A stretch of 64,000 nt of DNA from the NCBI RefSeq assembly GCF_042186555.1, contig NC_133324.1, positions 220,583,145 to 220,647,144 on the forward strand, read 5' to 3'. Below, one piece after another: positions 46,441 through 57,360 of this stretch. Numbering within the stretch: position 1 is the first letter of the stretch; every line of letters starts with the position of its first letter. Source of the DNA: Aquarana catesbeiana. Lineage: Eukaryota > Chordata > Amphibia > Anura > Ranidae. The notes under the pieces were generated by a model. The model was not told the origin of the DNA and ran no database searches. It saw only the letters and a list, made by a program, of their open reading frames with translations. A program made the translations under genes and the position numbers.

Positions 46441-47139
46441 CCAAATATGAGATCTGAGGACTTTTTGACGCCAGATCTCATATTTAAGAGGACCTGTCAT
46501 GCTTTTTTCTATTACAAGGGATGTTTACATTCCTTGTAATAGGAATAAAAGTAATCCAATTTTGTTTCTTTTTAAAACAGTAAAAAAAAAAAAAAATAAA
46601 GTAAAATAAATAAAAAAAAAATTGAGTAGCGCCCGCATATGAAAACGGTGGTCAAACCACACATGTGAGGTATAGCCGCAACCGTTAGAGTAAGAGCAAT
46701 AATTCTAGCCCTAGACCTCCTCTGTAACTCAAAACATGCAACCTGTAGAATTTTTTAAACGTCGCCTATGGAGATTTTCAAGGGTAAAAGTTTGACGCCA
46801 TTCCATGAGCAGGCGCAATTTTGAAGCGTGACATGTTGGGTATCAAATTACTTGGCGTAACATTATCTTTCACAATATAAAAAAAAATGGGCTGACTTTA
46901 CTGTTGTCTTTTTTTTTATTCAAAAAAAAGAATTTTTTCCAAAAAAAGTGCGCTTATAAGACCGCTGCGCAAATACGGTGCGAAAAAAAGTATTGCAATG
47001 ACCGCCATTTATTCTCTAGGGTGTTAGAAAAAAAAAATATATAATGTTTGGGGGTTCTAAGTAATTTTCTAGCAAAAAAAACTGTTTTAAACATGTAAAC
47101 ACCAAAATCTCAAAACGAGGCTAGTCCTTAAGTGGGTAA
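46441..47139. mobile_element. piggyBac-type MITE fragment
   Basis: Shares with 43380-43850 the blocks GAGGTAT-CGC, AATTTTGAAGCGTGACATG, CGCTGCGCAAATAC and TATATAATGTTTGGGGGTTC, then CTTAAGTGGGTAAAC as a degraded terminal TTAA. The left end is undefined. Confidence 0.6.
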
Positions 47140-47455
47140 ACTTCTCTCTTGCAGAGAAGAGACAAATGCCCGCCTTTCACAGTGCAAACTATCCTCTCAA
47201 TATGGTTTGACCAATGCATTGTATGTTGCATCATATACAGGTTATCACATATTGCAAATCTCCTTTGGCCATTGACCAGTTGTGTGACTGGAAAGAGTTG
47301 CCATTGGAACAGGGGATAATTGTATGGGGATCCAATGGAAACTTCTTCTACAAAACATAGCGTAAAAAGACTCTTTGTAATTGCGAAGAAGATGTTAGAC
47401 AGCTGAAGCGTAGCTGCAGAGGATGTGATAACATTCAATATAAACAGCACATTAA
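47140..47455. other. No gene seen
   Basis: A minus-strand frame covers this segment, but I recognise no motif in it. It sits between two MITE-like segments. Confidence 0.3.
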
Positions 47456-47749
47456 CCTGTTGACGCGGAGCACATGCAGCCTCTTGGCGGCCGGGCCTTG
47501 GCATCAAGCGGCCACATATTTGTGTGCAATAGCACCAACAGTGCTGTGCTGAGAGCGCCTGCCCTGCGAGCTCCTGGCACAGTGACCGGCGGCTCACGGA
47601 AAATTCCTGATCGCTGCTTGCGATTGGGAGTTTTCTGATCATGTGACTGTCGTGACAGCCAGTCATGACAGTCACATGGTCATAAGCCCTGCCCCACCTC
47701 CTGGCATAGCAAACCCCTTAAAGGGATGGCCGCAGCTGACACAAAAGGG
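47456..47749. mobile_element. 294-bp TTAA-flanked MITE
   Basis: TTAA at 47452-47455 and 47750-47753. Ends CCTGTTGACGC and its imperfect complement TGACACAAAAGGG. An internal hairpin CATGTGACTGTCGTGAC and GTCATGACAGTCACATG lies at 47639-47679. piggyBac and Kolobok elements both use TTAA, so the superfamily is open. Confidence 0.6.
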
Positions 47750-47750
47750 T

Positions 47751-47766
47751 TAAAAAGCAAAACTTG
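47751..47766. repeat. 16-bp target-site duplication of the full-length LINE (partner 54161-54176)
   Basis: TAAAAAGCAAAACTTG is repeated without mismatch directly before the G-rich 5' end and directly after the 3' end. Confidence 0.92.
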
Positions 47767-47927
47767 GGGGGGCAGGAGGCGGAGCCTAGCGGAGCAGACA
47801 TGCATTGTTAGAGCTCCACACCGCTGAGGAGAGAAGAGAAGGACAAAGCAGAGCCTGCAGGCTCAAAAGGTATCCATTTGAACCTTTTTGCCCCAGGGAA
47901 CAAACTGTGAAAGTTTGGGCAGGAAAT

Positions 47928-48995
47928 ATGGTACTGGGAGGAAACCGTGGCAGAAATAAAAATCACCTCACAAAGAGCTCACAGGCACTCACTGCAGCTG
48001 AAGCAGCTCCAGTCACCTCACAATATACAGCACCAGGGCGCTCTCACAGACAGAAAATGTCACAGCAAGACTCTCCATTTGAGTCAGATACAGAACAAAT
48101 CCTCTCACAAACTTCTCCACAAGCCTCCTCAGCATCCCCAGTAATATTATTACAATTTGAGAAGATGCTTCATAAGGCTTTAAAACAAACCTCAGACCAA
48201 ATAACAAAAAGCCTAACCAAAGAAATAAGAGAGCTGGGAAACCGCACCGCAGCCTTAGAAATAAAGATGAATGAAATTGAAATTACAACCCAAGAAAATA
48301 TAACAGAATTGGAACAATTAAAAAAAGAGAATTTAATACTTCAAACTAAGCTCGAAGATTACGAAAATAGAGCCAGACGTTCAAACTTGCGCATAAGGGG
48401 AATACCTGAAACTGTGACAGACCTGCAATCTACTATTACTGCTCTATTACAAGAACTAAAGCCAGATATCCCTATTGAACGTTTAGAACTGGACAGAGTA
48501 CACAGAGCCCTCACAGCCAAAAAGAAAGATGGACCCCCACGTGATATAATCACAAAATTTCATTATTACAGAACGAAAGAACAAATACTAATTGCTGCAA
48601 GAGAAAAAAAGGAACTTAATTTTCAAGGACACAATTATCAAATTTTTGCTGACCTATCCCAACTTACTATTACTAAAAGACGATCCATGAAACCCCAACT
48701 AATGGAACTGCAACGCCACAACATTATGTATCAATGGGGCTTCCCCTTTTCAGTCAGATTTAACTACCAAGGTACAATTTACAGAAGCAGATCAGCAGAT
48801 GAACTACAACAAACCCTTTTAAAATTAAATCTGACAGAACCCACAAGCAGCAACACTCCCACACGCAGAAGAATGGCATCATCTTTACCTTCAGGCAGCA
48901 CCCAGAAAATTTCAGAACAAAATGGGAATCATCATTCTCACAAAAGAGGCCGTTATGCCACATCATCCACGGACCAAGAAGATTCAATGGACTGA
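47928..48995 (+). CDS. LINE ORF1: coiled-coil, RRM-type RNA-binding protein
   Basis: The protein packages the LINE RNA and acts as a nucleic-acid chaperone. The frame is open from 47805, but the ATG at 47928 (MVLGGNRGRNKNH) gives a basic start like related ORF1 proteins, so I prefer it; it yields 355 residues. A Ser/Gln-rich leader (about 1-75) is followed by a heptad coiled coil (LGNRTAALEIKMNEIEITTQ, about residues 105-150). The RRM starts at RARRSNLRIRGIPE (about 147-160). The C-terminal domain has IFADLSQLTITKRR and YQWGFPFSVRF. A basic, Ser-rich tail closes it. The frame is intact. Confidence 0.9.
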   Translation: MVLGGNRGRNKNHLTKSSQALTAAEAAPVTSQYTAPGRSHRQKMSQQDSPFESDTEQILSQTSPQASSASPVILLQFEKMLHKALKQTSDQITKSLTKEIRELGNRTAALEIKMNEIEITTQENITELEQLKKENLILQTKLEDYENRARRSNLRIRGIPETVTDLQSTITALLQELKPDIPIERLELDRVHRALTAKKKDGPPRDIITKFHYYRTKEQILIAAREKKELNFQGHNYQIFADLSQLTITKRRSMKPQLMELQRHNIMYQWGFPFSVRFNYQGTIYRSRSADELQQTLLKLNLTEPTSSNTPTRRRMASSLPSGSTQKISEQNGNHHSHKRGRYATSSTDQEDSMD

Positions 48996-49938
48996 CATCC
49001 TAATTCCTGATATCTCTTCATTTATTATACTAAGAGATGGTTCTCTATAAAAAAACCTGTATTTATAACTGAATGTAACTGCATTCTGATAGTCACACAC
49101 TGTGTGGGATCATGTTACATTCCAGTTATATTTCTTATTACTTCTGATTCATATAGCCTTAGAATATATAAGTGAAATAAGGAAATTCTTGTTCAGTTAT
49201 ATATTATCAGGTAATAACAATAGATTTATTACTTTTTAGGACAAATATGTTCAATAATCCAGAAGTAATGGAAGCTTTTTCTTTCTTTTCTTAAAACAAA
49301 TATATTATTACCTAACTAGTTCCTAGAATTATGTTTTTGTTTATTCTAATCTGAAGCAATACAACCTCAATTTTATGAGTTAACATATCTAAACAGTTAC
49401 ATATGAATAAAATATGTAATTGTTTACTCTAAAAGGGTTAAAATCCCAAAATAATTCAAACTATCTTCATCAATACCAAAGTTATTAACAGTACCTTTCT
49501 AACTGAATTATTTAGCCTAGGGCAAGACTAACCATATACAACCACCCTGGAATAAATAATTTCAACAAAAACTATATTCTGCACTCCAATTAAACATCAT
49601 TTTGATGTCTTTTGACATAGCACTTCTCTCCTGTAAGCGGAAGATCCGTGTACCCCCATTAGCCCTCCTCATTCTCCCAACCATATTATGTGGGAGTGTG
49701 ACGAAGGCACTTATTCCCCTGAGAGAGATATTTATTCTCTTTCACGGGTAAATTGTGATTACTTGCAAAAAATAATTTATACAATGTATCATCTAATCTC
49801 ATATGTTTTTTGTTTACTCTTTACTCCAGAATTCACTGGTTTCTTTTCTATCTATTCATCTCTTCAGTCCACACAGGTTGATCTGCGCAGTCAGCTCTAC
49901 ATAACAAAAAGTAAGTCAAAACTATTTGATCTATTGCC
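48996..49938 (+). other. Spacer between LINE ORF1 and ORF2
   Basis: AT-rich and without coding signal. Nearly one kilobase is long for an inter-ORF region, and the mode of ORF2 translation is not apparent from it. Confidence 0.6.
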
Positions 49939-52900
49939 ATGGCACCACTGAATATACTTTCCCTGAATGTTCAGAGAATAAATGTCCCTCAAAAAAGGAC
50001 CAAAGCCTTCCGTACTTTCCATAACAAGAAGGCTCACATAGTATGCCTCCAAGAAACACACTTCACCAAAGATTCTACTCCAAAATATATTTCTCCTTTT
50101 TATCAACAAATTTACACGGCTTCTGCCTGTACCAAGCAAAAGGGAACTCTAATTGCATTTCACCGATCCACACCATTCAACTTATCATCAGAAATTAAAG
50201 ACCCAGAAGGTAGATACCTGATACTCATGGGTCATATAATGGATACAGCAATCACGGTGATTTCCTACTACGCTCCTAACAAACAACCTACACGATTCCT
50301 CTCACATATATTACAAGTGATTAATACACACAAAATAGGAACAGTGATAATGTGTGGAGATTCGAACCAGGTCCTCCTCCCATTTCTAGATAAATCACCT
50401 TTTACACCATCCAAAATAAACTCTAGATTACCTTTTTCTCAACTTCTTTCCAAATACAATCTGATAGATTCGTGGAGAGAAAGTAACCCAATGAAAAAGA
50501 AATTCACTTATTTCTCGCACTCTCATCAAACCTTCACCAGAATAGATCATATTTTTCTAACAATAGGAATGATACCAGAAATTATTGCATCAGATATAAT
50601 TCCGATTCCGTGGTCTGACCATAATGCAGTATACACTACTATAGCCTCAGCCATACCAAAAGCGCATGACCCAACGTGGTACTTACCGGACATAATGCTC
50701 AAACACCCACTACATCAGATGGCCATTGAACAAGCTTTAAAGGAATACATATCAATTAATAATACAACAGACATCTCCCCAATAACACTGTGGGAAGCTC
50801 ATAAGCCTGTCTTGCGTGGTACAATACAAAGAAAAATGGCACTATTTAAACGGGAACGCAAAAATCTAGCAAAAAAACTAGAACTCAATTTTAATGCAGC
50901 CTACATATCATTTCAAGATAATCCATCTCAGAGTACAAAATCTCATCTGGAAAAATCTAGATTGGAATACGATCTATTTCTCACTGAGTCAGTTGATAAA
51001 TCCCTCAAATGCTCCAAACACAATTTCTACATGAATACAAACAAACCAGGTACATATTTGGCTCGGGCATTAAATTCAACTAACAAATCTTTCAAACCAA
51101 TACGTTTGAAATTATCAAAAAATGTTTACACTTGTAATCCAGTTAAAATAGTCCATAAATTTCACTCACATCTCGCAACTTTATACAAGACAAACAATGA
51201 ATTTAATCCTACAGAGGCTGAATCCTTCTTCTCAAAAATAACCTTACCTGAGTTATCTCAGAATCAAAAAAGCAGTTTGGACGAGCCTATAACTATAGAT
51301 GAAGTTACTAACGCCATAAAAGACCTAAAACTTAACAAAAGACCAGGCCCAGGCGGCTACTCGGCTTTATACTATAAAACATTCTCAGAAATACTCTCTC
51401 CCATTCTCACTGAAACTTTTAACAAACTTCTAGATGGACATTCTTTTCGGCAAGAAACACTAATGGCAATTGTTTGTATGATCCCAAAACCCCTTTCTGA
51501 TGATACTTCCTGTGTGAATTATCGGCCTATCTCTCTGTTAAACCTCGATATTAAATTATTAGCAAAAATAATAGCAAAACGCCTCAATAGCATTATAGGA
51601 AAATGAATACATAGAGATCAAGTAGGCTTTATGCCAAATAGACAGGCAGGCGATAATATACGCAGGGCAGTGTTATTGGCACATATTGCTAAAAAACGGA
51701 AAATCCCTTTATGTTTTCTATCTCTCGATATTAAGAGGGTATTTGACACAGTATCCTGGCAATATATGCAATATTCATTACAAAAATGGGGTTTTGGACC
51801 CCACTTTTTAACATGGATCAAAGCATTATATAATAAACCCAAAGCCTATATAAAATATGCTGGATACAAATCTGAAGCCTTTAATATCGAAAGAGGTACC
51901 CGACAGGGTTGCCCATTATCTCCCTTATTATTTGCCCTTATACTCGAACCCATGGCCCAATACATCAGAACAAACCAAACTATAACTGGCATTGAAGTAG
52001 GAGGTATTACACACAAATTATGTATATTTGCAGACGATATATTACTTTTTCTATCATCACCACAGGTCTCTGGTCCTAACTTAATACCAGCTCTTGATGG
52101 ATTTGCAGCCCTATCCGGCCTTATGATTAATCCTAAGAAATGCCTAGTGCTTAATATTTCACTCACAAACATGGAATTGATCCCGGCTAGGGCTGCACTC
52201 CCATTCACATGGGCAGAAAAATCAATCCCATATCTTGGAATTCATTTAACAGCATCTCATTCTGACTTATTCTCAACCAATTATCCTCCTGTATTAAGAC
52301 AGATCACAAATCTAATAAAACAATGGTCGCAACTTCCTTTATCCTGGATAGGGAAGATTAATGCAATCAAAATGACTATTCTACCCAAATTGCTTTATCT
52401 ATTCAGAGTCCTCCCTATTCCAATTCCTTCCTATTTTTTGAGAATAGTACAAAAAAGAGCAACTTCGTTTATATGGGGCGCTTCTAAACCACGTATACCT
52501 ATACACACACTACATCTTCCCAAAAATAAAGGAGGCCTGGGATACCCTAATTTTACTAACTACTACAGAGCAGCACATTTGGCCAGTCTGTCCAAATACC
52601 ATGCAAAACAGGAAATCCCATTATGGGTATTTATAGAGGCTTCAGAAAATGACCCTCTATTAATATCAAATTTATTATGGCTTGATCCTAAAGACCGCTT
52701 TAAAATTCATAATCCCATAACTAAACACTTCTTATCTCTCTGGGATAAACTAAAAACCAAATATCAGTTACAATCTCCACACAATCCTCTCCTTTCTTTT
52801 ATCAGAAATCCGGCCTTTTATCCGGCATGGATCTACCCAAATTCTTTTAAAGCTTGGACAACATCAGGCATTCAGACACTAAATGACTTCATAACATCTA

Positions 52901-53730
52901 AATCATTCCTTTCATTCCCATCGCTTAGAGAAAAATATGATCTACCAAACTCTGAGATATTTAGATATCTCCAAATCAAAAATTTCTATACACCATTCCT
53001 AAAGGGGGATACACCATTATCCCAATTATCCATTTTTGAATCAATCTGTACAAAAGATCCATTTGCTAAAGGTACAATTTCATCACTTTATAATCAATTA
53101 TATGGAGTAGCAAATCTTAATAGACCCTCTTACGTTCAGAGGTGGGAGGAGGACCTGGGACGAACTTTAGAAGACACGGACTGGTCTAACATATGGCTCA
53201 CATCTAAGTCATCTTCACCCAACATCTTAGCACTGGAGACAAATTATAAAGTCCTAACTCGCTGGTACCTTGTACCCGCTAGAGTGGCAAAATATTCACC
53301 TAATACCTCAGCTCTTTGTTTTCGAGGATGCCCAGAAATAGGCACATATTTACACATATGGTGGACGTGCCCAGTAATCCAAACCTTCTGGAAGGAAGTC
53401 TTCGTGATTGCATCTAAAATATTTAAAAAAATAATACAACCAGATCCATATTTAACTTTACTTAATCTAAAACCGGAATGGTTAACACTCTCTCAATTCA
53501 AACTAATGATCCAACTAATAACGGCTGCAAAACAAACAGTGGCCAAGGCATGGAAATCTCCTACATTGGTACTAGCAGAAACAATTCACAGAATGAATAA
53601 TACAATGTCCCATGCTAAGATGGTAGTCATCGATCAAAATCAAATTCCAAAATTTGAAAAACTTTGTCATCCTTGGATAAAACAACAGTTCCTGTCAAAC
53701 TTCAATGACTTTGTCCTGTTGCCATGGTAA
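49939..53730 (+). pseudogene. LINE ORF2: endonuclease, reverse transcriptase, zinc knuckle; one internal stop
   Basis: The protein nicks the target and copies the LINE RNA there. Starting at the ATG in CCATGGCACC (49939), the APE-type endonuclease shows Asn10 (SLNV), Glu39 (CLQETHF), SYYAPN, CGDSN, RIDHIFLT and WSDHNAV (about residue 225), so all usual catalytic contexts are present. The RT has FDTVSW, GTRQGCPLSPLLFALILE and FADDILLFL (about residue 697). The zinc knuckle CFRGCPEIGTYLHIWWTC (about 1128-1145) is complete. The 1263-codon frame is unbroken except TGA at codon 556 (51604-51606), between LNSIIGK and IHRDQVGF. The fingers motif reads RPGPGG where the family has PGPDG. With the stop this copy should yield only an endonuclease-rich fragment. 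Confidence 0.92.
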
Positions 53731-54259
53731 CAGATTAAATGACTTACAGAGACACCCATTCTAAGGCTTCAAAGAGAACTAAAAAGAATAATAAACTGAC
53801 GAGCGGGACAACCTTGTGGACCATACCTCTACCTTTCAACCCTTTTTCTTCTTTCTCTTTCCTTTTCTCCACCTTACGATTAAAGCTCATTATCAGAATT
53901 TATTTGACCTATATACACTCTACTTGTAAACAATATGTATAGTAGGTATAAATCATTCAAATACCTACAAAAGTAACTAAGGAAATGATATATATCTTTA
54001 ATTTAGGTTTACGTGAACCCAATGTTTAATATTTGAAATTTCATGATATTTACCTATATAAACCCTACTGTAAAACAATGAGCTTACTTTATAGATCCTT
54101 GTAAACTTACTTTATGTATCTTTATAACATTGTATACTCAATAAACTTCTTTTGACAAGGTAAAAAGCAAAACTTGTAGCCTGCAAGTTAGAGTAGGTAT
54201 CAGTGAGCCAGGTAACTTTGTTGCAGGCCGTGACACAATAAGCAGATCAAAACATCAAG

Positions 54260-54990
54260 TCTTAATAAACAGCATGATCTGCAACAATAAAATAAGTAAG
54301 AAAAAAAGAAAGACAGAAAGGAGGATGTTCACAGTAGGAAAGTGGGAAAGAGAGGTGGGATGAAGGGGAGGAGAGTGAGCATTGGGAATGACCGAGACTA
54401 ATGTCCCAAAGCTGGACTATTATAATGAAGTATAGCTCTCCATGGACAGTGACAGATGGGCATATTGTATCTATGGGGTCCAAATCTGGGAGAATTTATT
54501 TTGTGTGTCCAGCAGGATACTGGTCAGTTTCTCATTAACAAAGAACCCGTCTATCCACTGACAAACTTCCTCAAAGAAACCATTTGATTCTTCCAGTCTT
54601 TGGCTATAGTCTGTTTTGCTGCTAAAAAAATTTAAGTCACCAATTTGAGTTGGGTTTTAGTAAAATCGGGGAGTTTAAGGTGTAATAAGACATACCAAGG
54701 TACTTTGGGGAAAGGCTAATCGGACAAAGAATGAATGAGCTTCAAAGCCTTGGTAAAAAAAAGTGTGAGCATGGGACATGTCCACCAGGTATGTAAAACA
54801 ACACCCAGCGTCGTGCAGCAACAAAAGCACGGACTAGTATGAGAAGGCTGAAGGTGGGCTATATGTGATGGGACCTGATACCATCTGGTAACTGTCTTAA
54901 ATGCAGACTCGATAGTGGCCCAGATTTGCAACCAGTCTGCTCTATCTCTGGTGTACCGATAGTGTGTCCCACTTGGAAACGTAAGCGCGA
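54260..54990 (-). pseudogene. L1/Tx1 ORF2 C-terminal fragment
   Basis: On the minus strand 54931-54716 reads AFKTVTRWYQVPSHIAHL and then a zinc-knuckle-like cluster with LHTWWTCPML. After a frame change AAKQTIAKDWKN follows, parallel to AAKQTVAKAW in the ORF2 at 49939. It is 5'-truncated near 54990. Confidence 0.8.
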
Positions 54991-55236
54991 TTGGTATGGT
55001 GGTTGTAGTTAGTCAATTGAGAGTAGAGAATAGAGATCTGAAAAAATAAATAAAGTGACCGCTAAACAGAAAAATAAAATGAAATAACAGCTGCTAGCAA
55101 AAAAAGGCAATATAGCCAAAGCAATAAATATATAATATATATAATAATATAAATATGCAGTGCTGTGATGACTATAAACGCAAGTTTTATGTAACTTGCG
55201 TTACATAAAAAACATAAAAAAGTCCTTCTGTGTTAA

Positions 55237-55815
55237 AGCGTAACTCCACTTTTGTTGAGAAAAAAACATTCCTCTCTTGGTGATCTATGTACATTGCAAA
55301 GATTATAACAACCTTTGTTGCAGATTCCTACATTTTGTTATTCTGAGGAAATCCCTCTGTGTTTCTCTCTGCCTCTGTTCTGAGTGAGTCTAATAGGAGT
55401 GGTTTCATAATTAACTGTCAGCTGTGGCAGCTGCAGAGCACTAATGAGGAAAGCTGCTTGGGCTGCATCCCTTTAGACATGTTCCTATTGAAAGTATCTT
55501 GCCAAAAATGACATTTTTGTTGCAGGGGATGCCTGAAATCTGACTTGTATCTTAGGAAGACTTCTGGGAAAATTGGTGAGCCAATCACACAAGCAGGAAA
55601 TTATGTTTCTGCGGAGTGGTCAGTACACATTCTGTGTACAGAACAACTCCAGGTAGCCATATTGCAATGCATTCTCAGAAATGTACAGCGGCTGCAGATT
55701 GGAAAGGAAAGGTCATTTTTAATAACATTCAATCACAATATGACTTGTAATTATATGCGCTATATTATTTTTTCTTTATTTGCTATTTTTTTCTCCACGA
55801 AAGTGGAGTTACTCA
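55237..55815. mobile_element. 579-bp TTAA-flanked MITE
   Basis: TTAA at 55233-55236 and 55816-55819. The ends GCGTAACTCCACTTTTG and the complement of GAAAGTGGAGTTACTCA agree over about 17 bases and continue imperfectly (GAGAAAAAA). No coding capacity. Confidence 0.8.
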
Positions 55816-55819
55816 TTAA

Positions 55820-56630
55820 CCAAAAAAGTCAAATGTTTCCACTCAGTAAGTGCAAAAGAAGGTGTCCGACCACCATAAGGATTGAAGGCTTACCAGAATT
55901 TGTGGCTACACAATTAAATGCAGCAAACATGCTTTGATAATGCCACTCATGTGGAGTATGATGAATCATTTCCTTTGATCCTTACCTCTGGAACTCTAGA
56001 TAGGCTGGAAAAAGAAAAAACGAATATGGTGTAATATTGTTACCACTCTGATAAATTACACCCAGGTGAATAACACTCCTTGCATAAATATAAGTGCAAC
56101 TGACGATCACCAGCCTCCACCAGATTTCACCCCAATGCAGTGCGCACTCACCGAACAAAAGATCATAAGAAGCATTAAAGGTGAAAACAGGTATGTCAAC
56201 AGATTTCAGTATAAGGATTTCCTCTCATATTATCTCACTTCACAGGGTAGAGCTCCATTCATATGTCCCAAGATCCCAAAGGCCATAACCAAAAGATATG
56301 CCTCATAGTGTAGTATTGTTTAAAAGGATATACAATGAACAGGTAAAATTACATAAAAACAGTATATCATGCCTCTAGACTCACATATAACACCCCCACA
56401 TGGACCTCGGCTGTATCGGCGCAATGTTCTGGCTCTGAAATCCTACCCTTCATGATTTGCATAAAAATGCATCCTTTGCGGTCTTTGTAATAGAGATCAG
56501 TTTAGGAGAGAGAGGTGTATGGTGGCATAGAAAAATATAAACCTTAGCGTCTTTGGATAAAAGAACTGATCAGCAAACTCCAGCTGCAGTATAAAATCTT
56601 GCTAATGGCAAAAAAGCAAAGTGAGAATGT
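55820..56630. other. Mostly unassigned; possible continuation of the right-hand Tx1 fragment
   Basis: On the minus strand, text from 56538 leftward (HTPLSPKLISITKTAKDAFL) could continue the LINE coding text that stops at 63386 (SLFEHICHH). If so, everything from 56539 to 63385 was inserted in that LINE. The rest shows no clear gene. Confidence 0.4.
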
Positions 56631-57014
56631 AAAAACAGTTTGCTGCGCTTAGGGTTAATCACATTCATGTAAACATGCAGAACACACATAAAATTAATAA
56701 AGTCCCATTAAGTGATGAAACAAAGTGCTCATGCTTAACCACTTGCTTACTTGGCACTTAAACAACCCACCTATCCAGACCAATTTTCAGCTTTCAGCGT
56801 TGACGCACTTTGAATGACAATTGCGCAGTCATACAAAACTGTACCCAAATGAAATTTAGACATGTGCACACTGAAATATTTCATTTCGGAATTATTTTTC
56901 ATCCGAAAAATAAATTTATATAGTCACTCCCAAAATTCGTTTTTATTTATTTTGTTTTTTGTTAAAAATTGCATTCGTCCGAAAATCCAAATTAAGGTCG
57001 AATCTGTCATTGAA

Positions 57015-57134
57015 GGCTTATGGTGTCTGTCGAATGTTCAAAGAAGATTCAACGGAGCAGCTAAACTGTACGACGCCATATAATTTACCTGCTCCGTTGA
57101 ATCTTCTTAGAACTTATAACAGACACCATAAGCC
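57015..57134. repeat. Hairpin, 46-bp arms and 28-base loop
   Basis: The arms 57015-57060 and 57089-57134 match perfectly over the outer 16 and inner 20 bases, with about six mismatches between. Size and bulge resemble microRNA-like precursors, but nothing shows that it is transcribed. Confidence 0.8.
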
Positions 57135-57255
57135 AAAGTACGTGTGTACTTAGTTCTAGCTATTTTACTGCTCCTCCTCTTTGGTTACAATCTGCCAATA
57201 ACATTCATCATCATCATTATTTTTATTTTACTTCCCCCACCCAATTCCAGCAGTG

Positions 57256-57360
57256 ATCTTTTCTCCCCTACGTCAAATCTTTTCTCCCCTATGTCAAATC
57301 TTTTCTCCCCTACGTTGAATCTTTTCTCTCTATGTCGAATCTTTTCTTTCTATGTAGAAT
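57256..57360 (+). repeat. Tandem array of about 21 bp units
   Basis: The unit TCTTTTCTCCCCTACGTCAAA recurs about five times with C/T changes and shortening in the last copies. Confidence 0.85.

Larger units (their letters stand above)
47767..54160 (+). mobile_element. Full-length L1/Tx1-clade LINE, nearly intact
   Basis: A perfect 16-bp direct repeat TAAAAAGCAAAACTTG flanks it (47751-47766 and 54161-54176). The 5' end starts with a G run and GC-rich leader, followed by ORF1, a 943-bp spacer, ORF2 and a 430-bp 3' region ending ATAAACTTCTTTTGACAAGG without a long poly(A). The element sits at an A-rich TTAAAAA target at the edge of a TTAA MITE, fitting the target taste of L1-type endonucleases. 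The intact duplication and nearly open frames show a recent insertion. Confidence 0.93.

Noticed and set aside
49688..49951. A small gene upstream of LINE ORF2
   Set aside because: It overlaps the ORF2 start in another frame, has no recognisable motif and lies in the LINE spacer.
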